Source of the DNA: Planctomycetota bacterium
GTDB taxonomy: Bacteria; Planctomycetota; PUPC01; DSUN01
Length of the DNA stretch: 8,269 nucleotides
Direction of reading: 5' to 3'
Assembly (NCBI GenBank): GCA_016872875.1
Contig: VGYW01000363.1
Coordinates: 1-8,269 of the forward strand
Shown: positions 1 to 5,851 of the stretch, in pieces
Layout: each line of letters begins with the position of its first letter
Numbering within the stretch: position 1 is the stretch's first letter
The notes under the pieces: generated by a model
The model's database searches: none
Seen by the model: only the letters and a program-made list of their open reading frames with translations
Told to the model about the DNA's origin: nothing
Program-made: the position numbers and the translations under genes

Positions 1-226
1 AGACCTCGCGGTCGTGGACCAGGTCGCGGAGCGAGAGGATGTGGCCGCCCAACTCGGGGAGCACCGTGAGCCGCAGCAGGCCGTTATCGAGCACCACCGC
101 CTTGAACTCCCGCTCCTCCATCTCGTCCGTCAGGTCGTCCTGCATCGGGTATGGATAGACTGGCCGCCAGCTTCGCACCAGCGCTGGGAACGGGTCCTCC
201 TCGAAACGCGAAATGGACAGGGTCAT
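1..226 (-). CDS. DUF5107-like protein, N-terminal fragment (runs off left edge)
   Basis: An open frame on the minus strand starts at the ATG at 226 and stays open to the window edge, giving 75 residues. It begins MTLSISRFEEDPFPALVR, continues through YPYPMQDDLTD and a strand-rich stretch with the motif LRLTVLPELGGHILSLRD, and ends in HDREV. The pattern of a YPYP..D..T segment, then a 'V(L/V)(D/E)N..LR(L/V)TVLPELGG' stretch, then a 'D.V..REV' segment, is what I associate with DUF5107 proteins. These are large, often TPR-containing proteins with a beta-sandwich domain resembling galactose-mutarotase-like sugar-binding folds; their exact function is not established. An in-frame ATG at 286 and a GTG upstream could extend the start by 20 or more residues. 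Neither ATG has a clear Shine-Dalgarno, so the start is uncertain. The C-terminal bulk lies outside the window. Confidence 0.7.
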   Translation of the reverse strand, partial: MTLSISRFEEDPFPALVRSWRPVYPYPMQDDLTDEMEEREFKAVVLDNGLLRLTVLPELGGHILSLRDLVHDREV

Positions 227-315
227 CGGCACGACCCGTGCGGAAACCGGGCGCGTCACAAGCTTGCTCCTCAAGGAACCGGGCATAGGGCTTTCAACAG
301 ACACATGAGGGGACT

Positions 316-344
316 ATTCAGCCAGGAGCACGCCCTCTTGTCAA
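316..344 (-). promoter_or_regulatory. Possible promoter for the DUF5107-like gene
   Basis: On the minus strand a perfect TTGACA (344-339) is followed after 17 bases by CTGAAT (321-316), which matches the -10 consensus at only three of six bases. It lies 90 bases ahead of the ATG at 226 and 30 ahead of the alternative ATG at 286. The -35 box is persuasive and the -10 is weak. It stands back to back with the plus-strand promoter at 384-412. Confidence 0.3.
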
Positions 345-383
345 ACGGCGCCTCGCCCATCGAGAGTAAGGAGGGAACCCCGG

Positions 384-412
384 TTGACAATCCCTGCGCG
401 AGGGCGTAGATT
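384..412 (+). promoter_or_regulatory. Sigma70-type promoter of the antitoxin gene
   Basis: TTGACA (384-389, perfect -35) is followed by a 17-base spacer and TAGATT (407-412, four of six matches to TATAAT). Transcription would start near 419, about 33 bases ahead of the ATG at 452. The leader contains the Shine-Dalgarno AAGGAGG at 438-444, seven bases before the start codon. Confidence 0.55.
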
Positions 413-451
413 CCATGTGCGGGCGAAGCCACAGTCCAAGGAGGCTGGACG

Positions 452-787
452 ATGAAGTACGTATCAATCAGTGACTTGCGCGCCAACACAGCGGGCTTTA
501 GGAAGGACCTTGAGGCCGAGCGCGATATCGTGCTCACCGCCAATGGCCGCGCCTTCGCCCTGATGACCTGGGTGCGGCCCGACACTTTGGAGGAGGAGGT
601 TCTCGCCATCCGCCAAGCCAAGGCGCAAGCCGCCATCAACCGCATGCGCGCCAGAGCCAAGGCGGAAGGGCGCGACAAGATGACGATGGCACAGATTGAT
701 GCCATCATCGCAGACATCAGACGTGAGAAGCGGGAGGCGAAGCGAAGGCGGCCCTCCACACGTATGTCGTCATCTCATGCACACTGA
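452..787 (+). CDS. Phd/YefM-type antitoxin, no toxin visible
   Basis: The product is 111 residues. The N-terminal half, MKYVSISDLRANTAGFRKDL followed by a short hairpin-like stretch (IVLTANGRAFALMTWV, residues 26-41), fits the Phd/YefM DNA-binding fold, in which such proteins bind their own promoter and neutralise a toxin through a disordered C-terminal tail. The second half (about 47-100) is strongly charged and helical, rich in Arg, Lys, Ala and Glu, ending in a basic REKREAKRRR tail, consistent with a toxin-binding arm. The start is well supported by AAGGAGG seven bases upstream and a good promoter at 384-412, so autoregulation there is plausible. In this family the gene is usually followed at once by a toxin such as a PIN-domain RNase. 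Here the next DNA is the 3' end of a convergent membrane-protein fragment, overlapping by 18 bases. The last residues (STRMSSSHAH) look unlike family sequence and may be read-through past a breakpoint. The function is inferred from the N-terminal pattern only. Confidence 0.72.
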   Translation: MKYVSISDLRANTAGFRKDLEAERDIVLTANGRAFALMTWVRPDTLEEEVLAIRQAKAQAAINRMRARAKAEGRDKMTMAQIDAIIADIRREKREAKRRRPSTRMSSSHAH

Positions 788-1102
788 CCCCGCGCAATAC
801 ATCTTCCATTGCGCGGCCCCAATCGCGACCCACAGTAGACCGAACGCGAACGGCATCCAGGCCGCGGCCAATTCATGTACGCCAGGGTAGGGGTTTACAC
901 GGGCCATGAGCATGACATGGTGTGGCCTCATGACTCCGAGAACGACAACGGACATCAGAAACCAGCACCACCCGGCCATTGCAAGAGCCGCGACCTCCGC
1001 ACCGCGCGGCTTCGCACGACGCAACAGAAGCCATAGCACCAGGTGAGCCGCGAGCAAGCCGCCCGCGGCACACAGAACCCAGCCTGGACGAGGGTGTTGG
1101 GA
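770..1102 (-). pseudogene. Truncated small membrane protein, 3' part
   Basis: A minus-strand frame ends at TGA (772-770) and codes for about 110 residues downstream of the repeat at 1103-1153. Three hydrophobic segments stand out: WVLCAAGGLLAAHLVLWLLL, a second around LAMAGWCWFLMSVVVLGVM, and a third around AWMPFAFGLLWVAIGAAQW. They are separated by short basic or polar loops, as in an integral membrane protein with three helices. There is no ATG before the second segment; only a TTG near 1057 and a GTG near 1039 could serve, and neither has a Shine-Dalgarno. The frame runs back into the double-hairpin repeat and then into antisense of the hydrolase gene. I read it as the surviving 3' part of a gene whose 5' end was lost where the repeat now sits. 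An intact short gene with a rare start codon is the alternative. No family recognised. Confidence 0.42.
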
Positions 1103-1153
1103 GTAGTCCGCCCCTCCGGGGCGGAGGCAATCCGCCTGAGAGAGGCGGGCTAC
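1103..1153. repeat. REPIN-like double hairpin with GTAG/CTAC ends
   Basis: This 51-bp element starts with GTAG (1103-1106) and ends with CTAC (1150-1153). The first hairpin has a 7-bp stem, CCGCCCC/GGGGCGG (1108-1114 with 1118-1124), and a 3-base loop. The second has a 6-bp stem, CCGCCT/AGGCGG (1132-1137 with 1143-1148), and a 5-base loop. The outer ten bases on each side are inverted repeats with one mismatch. A GTAG foot next to a GC hairpin is the recognised layout of REP sequences, and two in inverted orientation make a REPIN or BIME. On the minus strand the right-hand GTAG supplies the TAG stop of the hydrolase gene. The hairpins follow that stop directly and could stop transcription or protect the mRNA end, although there is no T-tract. 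Confidence 0.7.
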
Positions 1154-4100
1154 CTGGGCACGCCCTTCTCTGGTTGCCTTCCGCTCACGGCCGGGGCGAG
1201 GTAGTAGGCCTCGGCCTTCTGCGGAGGAACCACGCGGCGGAACTTGCGGAGCATGGCGGGGGTGAACTGGTCCTTGCCGCCCAGCGTGACGCGGTGCCAC
1301 GCGGCATCGTCGCGCATCGTCACGGTGTAGGCGCCGTCGGGGACCGCGAGCGAGAGGTCCACCGTCGCAGGCGCCTCCTCCCAGTTGATGAGGAAGAGGA
1401 AGCGCTCCCAGTCGCCCTTGGCGAGGAGTGCCGCGTCCACGCGCTTGCCGTAGCGGTGGAGCTTGAAGGCCGCCTTATCGCCGAGCGTTGTGTCAAGGAG
1501 GGCGAGGAGCTTGGCCATGAAGGCGTCGTCGCCGGCCGCCTCGAGGATATCGTCGGGGATGACGATGGCGTGGCCGCTGTCCGCAATGTCCCTCAGGGCG
1601 GGGGTCTTCCTCGGCTGGCCCCACTCGTCGGTCTCGCCGAGGGAGCCGAAGATGACGACTTTGGTGCCCTTGGCCGCGGCCTCCCGCACCTTGGCGGCTG
1701 CGGCGTCGCTGAGGGAGTAGGCGAAGGGGAGGAGAAGCAGCCTGTAGCCGGCCAGTTGCTCCAGGTGGGCGGGGTTGTCGGCGAAGAACCAGTCGTAGGT
1801 GTAGCCGTTGCGCAGGAGGAGGCGGTCGTTGACCCACTCGTCGGCGAACCAGCCGCGCATGGCCTCGATGGCCCTATCCGCGTCGGGCCGGGGGAGCCTG
1901 CCGTAGTAGCTGCGCACCTGCCACCAGTCCCAGCTTGCGCGCGAGGAGAGGACCGCGATGTCGCGCGGCGGACGGGCGTCCCAGACGCCGAGGGCTTCGA
2001 GGTCGCTCGCCATCGCGTAGCCCTTCTTGACCGATTCCCAGTGGCCGCTGGTCTGGAGCTGGTAGAAGCGCCAGTAGTTGCAGCTCCCGCCGCCGTACAT
2101 GAGCATCCAGATGGGGCGGGCAGTGAGGAGAATGGCGGGCTCCTTCTCGGTGTGCCAGCCCCAGAAGAACTGCGTCGTTCGCCGCCAGCCGTTCGCCGCG
2201 GCCAGCAGCCTGATGCCCCATGGCCCCATATAGTCGCTGCCGATCTCGTCAATGCCGCTCCTCGCCCCGATGAGGTCGAAGGGCACCCCCTCGCCGTAGA
2301 GGTTCGAGCGCTGGACGGGCTGCATGAAGACCGTGGTGGTCCAGAGGCCGGGATGCCGCTTCTTCAGCTCGGTGTTCCAGTAGGTGAAGAGGCCGGCCAG
2401 CCCCTCCTCGGTGTGGGCGACCCATTGGCGGTATTCGAGCGTGTCGGCCTCCTTGGCGGGCACGGGGTGGCCGAAGCGCTTCTCGTAGTCGCGCCGCTGC
2501 GCGTCGTCGGCGGGGAGCGTCTCGAGGAAATGGCCGCGATAGTAGAACTCGTCGGAGCCGAGGCACACGCCATCGGCGCCCGCGGCCACCTGCTCCTCGT
2601 AGATGGTGAGCCAGTTGTCGCGGACGTGGCCGCCGTAGAGGATGCTTGGGAACTGCCGCATCCCCGGGTAGCGGCTGGTCTCCTCGCAGGGGTAGTGCCA
2701 CTTGATCGGCTCGAAGGGGGTGAAGTTGTGGAGCGTTTGGGTGACGACCTTGAAGCCCTCCTCGTGCAGGGCGTCAATGAGGCACTTGAGGATGTTGTCC
2801 TCCGTGCCGTTGCACACCTTGCTCGGCCAGGGCATCAGGTCCCAGCACGTCGAGTTCGTGAGGTCAATGAAGATTGTGTCCACGCTCATCTCTTTGCAGA
2901 GGCGGGCGGATTCCTGGAAGGCCTTGTTCTCCTTCACCTTCTCCTTCGTCCAGGTGCCCTTTTTCGTGGACTTGTCGTAGTGGATGCCCCACATCCAGAG
3001 GTCGGCGCAAACCAGCTTGCGGAACCTGCTGCCCTTCGGCCTCCCAGGGCTTGGTGGCACAGGCGTCCCGCCTGTGGCCGACACAGGCCGGAGGCCTGTG
3101 CCACCGATCGGGGCCACCTCGATGGCCGGCACACCGCCCGGAATGGGCTGCTCGTAGCGGTTGACAGCCCAGGCCTTCAGGTCGGCGTCCGAGATGGCGT
3201 CGGCGGGGACGTGCACCTCGATCTCGGTGAGGAACGTGCTGCACTGCCGGAAGCCCCAGAGCGGCTCTGCGCCCGCGATGGCCTGGAGGCGGAGAGCCTT
3301 GAATGCCTGGCCAGGCAGTGTGTGCATCTTCCAGCCGGTCAGTCCCTGGAGGCCCGCGGTTCGGAGGAGCGCCGTCTCGAAGACTCCATCCCCATCCGCA
3401 TCGCCCCGGATCGAATAGGAGTCCGCCAAGCCGTTCAGGTGGAGCCGCAGCTTGCGGATAGGCAGCGGCTTGGGGAGCAGGATGTTGTAGGCCACGCCGC
3501 GCTCGGCGCCCGGATAGGGCTCGGGCGCCGTCTTGATGTCGCCGTCGGTCAGGAGCCTTGTGTCGAACGACGGCGGCTCGGGCCTGATGCGAGCGAAGGG
3601 CGCGATGTTCTTCAGCGTGCCGCCGATGCTCAGCCCGAGGCGCTCCGGCTCGGCGGTGGCCGAGAGCGCGCCGAGCTCCTTGCGGCTGCCCGTGACAAAC
3701 GAGACGTTGTCGAGCAGGCACCGGCCCCAGACGTTGAGCCGGTCGAGCGCGCCCGCCGTGTTGCCCAGCTTCACCAGCGCCCCGTTCGCCCCCTGGGGGA
3801 CCTCGAAGAGGGCCTCGTAGAGCGCGTAGTCCAGCTCGAGGGCGAAGTCCCGCTTCTCCACCTCGGGCACCCGCTGCTTCCCGAAGCCCATGTCAATCGT
3901 CTGCTCGCGGAGCGGCTTGCCATCCTTGAGGAACACCACGGCGAGCGAGACCAGCCCGCGCCCCTTCGCGTAGGCCGCGAGGCGGCAATAGGCCGCGTCC
4001 TTGGGCAGCCTCACCTCCTGCGCCACGTGCTGCGGCCGCAGGAAGTTCCACTCCTCCGTCTCCAGGCACACCGCTCGGCGGCCCTCCTGAGCGTCCTGGA

Positions 4101-4263
4101 CGATGGCGAACGGCCCGCTGAGCCGCTCGTCGAACACCCTGTGCCAGCCGTCGGGCACCCCGTCCCGGTCCCTGTCGCGCTCGAAGCTCGGGTCCTCGAG
4201 CAGGTTGCGCGCGGGCGCGGACGCCGCGGCGAGAAGGACGACGAGGGCGGCTCTCCAAGACAT
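1150..4263 (-). CDS. Secreted multidomain glycoside-hydrolase-like protein (GH42/clan GH-A-like)
   Basis: The product is 1037 residues. The start at 4263 is supported by AAGGAGA seven bases upstream and by a signal peptide (MSWRAALVVLLAAASAPA, likely cleaved after residue 18), so it should be exported. Residues 19 to about 195 look like a beta-sandwich carbohydrate-binding module, opening with NLLEDPSFE and an Asp-rich possible calcium site (DRDRDG, 30-35). About 225-355 resembles a discoidin-like module with a second DxDxDG site (288-293). From about 413 a TIM-barrel-like domain begins (LVCADLWMWG), with candidate acidic residues in GSDEFYY (D571, E572) and GIDEIGSD (D672, E673) and aromatic patches such as FFWGWH and NYWRFYQ. 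Around 837-876 the segment LAGYRLLLLPFAYSLSDAAA then KVVIFG matches the glutamine-amidotransferase-like trimerisation domain of GH42 beta-galactosidases. A small beta-sandwich closes the protein from about 950. The substrate cannot be read off and the catalytic residues are guesses. Residues 387-404 are encoded by a palindromic repeat inserted between the accessory and catalytic domains. The stop codon lies in another repeat. Confidence 0.8.
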   Translation of the reverse strand: MSWRAALVVLLAAASAPARNLLEDPSFERDRDRDGVPDGWHRVFDERLSGPFAIVQDAQEGRRAVCLETEEWNFLRPQHVAQEVRLPKDAAYCRLAAYAKGRGLVSLAVVFLKDGKPLREQTIDMGFGKQRVPEVEKRDFALELDYALYEALFEVPQGANGALVKLGNTAGALDRLNVWGRCLLDNVSFVTGSRKELGALSATAEPERLGLSIGGTLKNIAPFARIRPEPPSFDTRLLTDGDIKTAPEPYPGAERGVAYNILLPKPLPIRKLRLHLNGLADSYSIRGDADGDGVFETALLRTAGLQGLTGWKMHTLPGQAFKALRLQAIAGAEPLWGFRQCSTFLTEIEVHVPADAISDADLKAWAVNRYEQPIPGGVPAIEVAPIGGTGLRPVSATGGTPVPPSPGRPKGSRFRKLVCADLWMWGIHYDKSTKKGTWTKEKVKENKAFQESARLCKEMSVDTIFIDLTNSTCWDLMPWPSKVCNGTEDNILKCLIDALHEEGFKVVTQTLHNFTPFEPIKWHYPCEETSRYPGMRQFPSILYGGHVRDNWLTIYEEQVAAGADGVCLGSDEFYYRGHFLETLPADDAQRRDYEKRFGHPVPAKEADTLEYRQWVAHTEEGLAGLFTYWNTELKKRHPGLWTTTVFMQPVQRSNLYGEGVPFDLIGARSGIDEIGSDYMGPWGIRLLAAANGWRRTTQFFWGWHTEKEPAILLTARPIWMLMYGGGSCNYWRFYQLQTSGHWESVKKGYAMASDLEALGVWDARPPRDIAVLSSRASWDWWQVRSYYGRLPRPDADRAIEAMRGWFADEWVNDRLLLRNGYTYDWFFADNPAHLEQLAGYRLLLLPFAYSLSDAAAAKVREAAAKGTKVVIFGSLGETDEWGQPRKTPALRDIADSGHAIVIPDDILEAAGDDAFMAKLLALLDTTLGDKAAFKLHRYGKRVDAALLAKGDWERFLFLINWEEAPATVDLSLAVPDGAYTVTMRDDAAWHRVTLGGKDQFTPAMLRKFRRVVPPQKAEAYYLAPAVSGRQPEKGVPR
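3053..3105. repeat. Double-hairpin palindromic repeat embedded in frame in the hydrolase gene
   Basis: The outer arms GGTGGCACAGGC (3053-3064) and GCCTGTGCCACC (3094-3105) are perfect 12-bp inverted repeats. Inside them are two hairpins: CACAGGC/GCCTGTG (3058-3076, 5-base loop) and CACAGGCC/GGCCTGTG (3082-3100, 3-base loop). On the coding strand the element is read as residues 387-404 (GGTGLRPVSATGGTPVPP) without stop or frameshift, at the junction between the discoidin-like and catalytic domains. The architecture matches the elements at 1103-1153 and 5884-5946, but the sequence differs and the ends are GGTGG/CCACC rather than GTAG/CTAC. Confidence 0.78.
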
Positions 4264-4270
4264 GGGCAGC

Positions 4271-4277
4271 TCTCCTT
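4271..4277 (-). promoter_or_regulatory. Shine-Dalgarno of the hydrolase gene
   Basis: AAGGAGA on the minus strand (4277-4271) sits seven bases before the ATG at 4263. The frame stays open upstream to about 5124, so this site and the signal peptide decide the start. Confidence 0.65.
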
Positions 4278-4297
4278 CGCATTCCTGGTTGCCCTCT

Positions 4298-4326
4298 CTT
4301 CTACACCGTCGCGCGCCACTTGTCAA
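4298..4326 (-). promoter_or_regulatory. Sigma70-type promoter of the hydrolase gene
   Basis: On the minus strand TTGACA (4326-4321) is followed by a 17-base spacer and TAGAAG (4303-4298, four of six -10 matches). It leaves a leader of roughly 28 bases before the ATG at 4263, enough for the Shine-Dalgarno. Confidence 0.5.
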
Positions 4327-4375
4327 AGGCGGCTCTGGGGCCACACCTGCCGGGCGTGCCGCCCCGCCCCATGCC

Positions 4376-4404
4376 TTGACTCGCCCTCCCCTTTCTGCTA
4401 GGAT
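4376..4404 (+). promoter_or_regulatory. Sigma70-type promoter of the L12-like-domain gene
   Basis: TTGACT (4376-4381) is followed by a 17-base spacer and TAGGAT (4399-4404, four of six -10 matches). Transcription would start about 42 bases ahead of the ATG at 4454. It is divergent from the promoter at 4298-4326, with the two -35 boxes about 50 bases apart. Confidence 0.55.
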
Positions 4405-4439
4405 TTCCACGGTTCGGTCTGACCAACCGCCATCGTCCG

Positions 4440-4446
4440 AAGGGGG
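4440..4446 (+). promoter_or_regulatory. Shine-Dalgarno fixing the start at 4454
   Basis: AAGGGGG (4440-4446) lies seven bases before the ATG at 4454. The frame is open upstream to 4103, but that stretch is antisense to the hydrolase gene and its promoter, so the shorter start is preferred. Confidence 0.55.
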
Positions 4447-4453
4447 TGTCGCC

Positions 4454-5851
4454 ATGTCCGCGCCCGCGCCGAAGGCGGACTTCAAGCTCGTCCTCCTGGC
4501 GGTCAATCCCGCCAAGGTCCAGGGGGTCGTCGCCGAGCTGGCCGAGCTGTTTCCGATTGACCAGAAGACGGCGCTCGGCGCCGTGCGCAACGCGCCCATC
4601 GTGCTCGTGGGCGGCCTGACGCAGCAGATGGCCGCCAACCTGCGCTCGCACCTGCTCCGCCTGAGCCGGCTGGGCGCCCAACTGCGGCTGACCTCCGACC
4701 CCGTGGGCAAGCTCAAGCAGTTCCGCTGGCCGGCGCCGCCGCCCGCGGCGCTGCGGCCGGCCAACCTCTTCACCTGTCCCGCCTGCGGCGAGCGCTTCAC
4801 CGTGCAGCGCGCACAGGCCGCCACCATCACGCCCGTGACGCAGCCGCCCGCCGAAGCCACCGCCCCAGCGCCCCCACAGCCCGCAGCAGAGCCGGCGCCC
4901 GCGACGCCGCCCGAGCCAGACGAGGCCGCCATCCCCGAGGCCGAACCCGTCCAGCTCAGCCCCGCTGAGGACGAGGTGATCCCCGAAGCCGAATCCGTCG
5001 AGACCGAGGCCACCGAAATCCCGCCCGTGCCCCCCGCGGCGGCGCCGCCACCACCCCCGACGCCGGTCAGCAGGGACGAATTGGCCGAGCTGACCGGCTT
5101 CCTCGACTCGATCCTCAAGGACACCCCGAAGGGTGCCGCTGCTGCGCCGGGGCCTCAGGCGCCCGCGCCCGAGGCCCAGGCTCCCGCGCCGCCGCCGCCC
5201 GTGGCGCGGCCAGAGGCGCCGTCCCAGGCCCCACCACCGTCGGCGCCGCCCCCAGTGCCGAGGCCCATCCCTCCCCCGCCCCAGGCGGCCCCGGCCGCGG
5301 CCGGCGCCGAGCAGCCCAAGACGCTGGTGCAAGTGGCGCCGCCGAGGCCGAAGCCCACCGAGACCAGGCTCCCGGCCGCGCCTGCCCAGGTGCCGCCCCC
5401 GGCGCCCGTGGCCGTCCCTGAGGCCGCAGTGACCGCTGAGTCCCCCACGGTGCCCATGCCCCCTCCTTCCGGGCCGCCGAAGCCGCGCCCGATGGAGATC
5501 AAGCCGCAGACCCAGGTATTCCCAAAGCCGACGGCGGACGCTCAGACCGCGACCCTGCCCCGGCCCGTGGCGGTCCCGAGGGCGGCGGCGCCGCCCCCCA
5601 AGCCGGCGCCAGCCCCCGAGCCGCCCGCCGGCGCGCGCTACGACGTCTCGGTGGCCAAGGTGCGCGCCCACGAGGCGGGCGCCCTGGTCCAGCTCCTCGT
5701 CGAGCGAGCAGGCATGGCCCCCGAGGAGGCCCAGCGCCTGTGCGAGCGCATGGTCGTCATGGTCTGCAGAGGCGGCTCCGCCGCCGAGGCCGACGAGTGG
5801 CGCAAGACCCTCGAGAAAATCGGCCTCAAGCCCCGCATCCGAAAGCACTAG
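4454..5851 (+). CDS. Two-headed L7/L12-C-terminal-like domain protein with CxxC knuckle and Pro/Ala-rich linker
   Basis: The product is 465 residues, with no signal peptide or membrane segment, so probably cytoplasmic. Residues 9-81 (FKLVLLAVNPAKVQGVVAEL, continuing with LGAVRNAPIVLVGG and LSRLGAQLRLTSD) follow the beta-alpha-alpha-beta-alpha-beta order and the 'K..VI..V......L..A...V...P..L..G......A......L...GA.V.L' spacing of the ribosomal L7/L12 C-terminal domain. Residues about 394-465 (YDVSVAKVRAHEAGALVQLL, then APEEAQRLCERM, then LEKIGLKPRIRK) repeat the pattern. Between them come FTCPACGERF (C108, C111; half a zinc-ribbon, no second pair seen), a short conserved-looking helix (DELAELTGFLDSILKD, about 206-222) and some 270 residues dominated by Pro and Ala, probably disordered. 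In L7/L12 this fold recruits translation GTPases; here it may act as a protein-binding head, but no function can be assigned. The gene is transcribed divergently from the hydrolase. Its TAG stop (5849-5851) lies in the terminus of the 156-bp element. Confidence 0.75.
   Translation: MSAPAPKADFKLVLLAVNPAKVQGVVAELAELFPIDQKTALGAVRNAPIVLVGGLTQQMAANLRSHLLRLSRLGAQLRLTSDPVGKLKQFRWPAPPPAALRPANLFTCPACGERFTVQRAQAATITPVTQPPAEATAPAPPQPAAEPAPATPPEPDEAAIPEAEPVQLSPAEDEVIPEAESVETEATEIPPVPPAAAPPPPPTPVSRDELAELTGFLDSILKDTPKGAAAAPGPQAPAPEAQAPAPPPPVARPEAPSQAPPPSAPPPVPRPIPPPPQAAPAAAGAEQPKTLVQVAPPRPKPTETRLPAAPAQVPPPAPVAVPEAAVTAESPTVPMPPPSGPPKPRPMEIKPQTQVFPKPTADAQTATLPRPVAVPRAAAPPPKPAPAPEPPAGARYDVSVAKVRAHEAGALVQLLVERAGMAPEEAQRLCERMVVMVCRGGSAAEADEWRKTLEKIGLKPRIRKH

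Noticed and set aside
758..900. Remnant of a PIN-domain toxin after the antitoxin
   Set aside because: One frame gives YVVIS, faintly like the VVIDTN start of PIN toxins, but nothing beyond it matches and no acidic motif follows.
979..4401. 1140-residue open frame on the plus strand
   Set aside because: It is antisense to the hydrolase gene. The sense frame has a signal peptide, Shine-Dalgarno, promoter and recognisable domains, while this one is Val/Glu/Gly-rich shadow sequence produced by GC-rich codon use.
4301..5848. 515-residue open frame on the minus strand
   Set aside because: It is antisense to the Pro/Ala-rich gene. Its Gly/Arg-rich low complexity is the complement of Pro/Ala codons.
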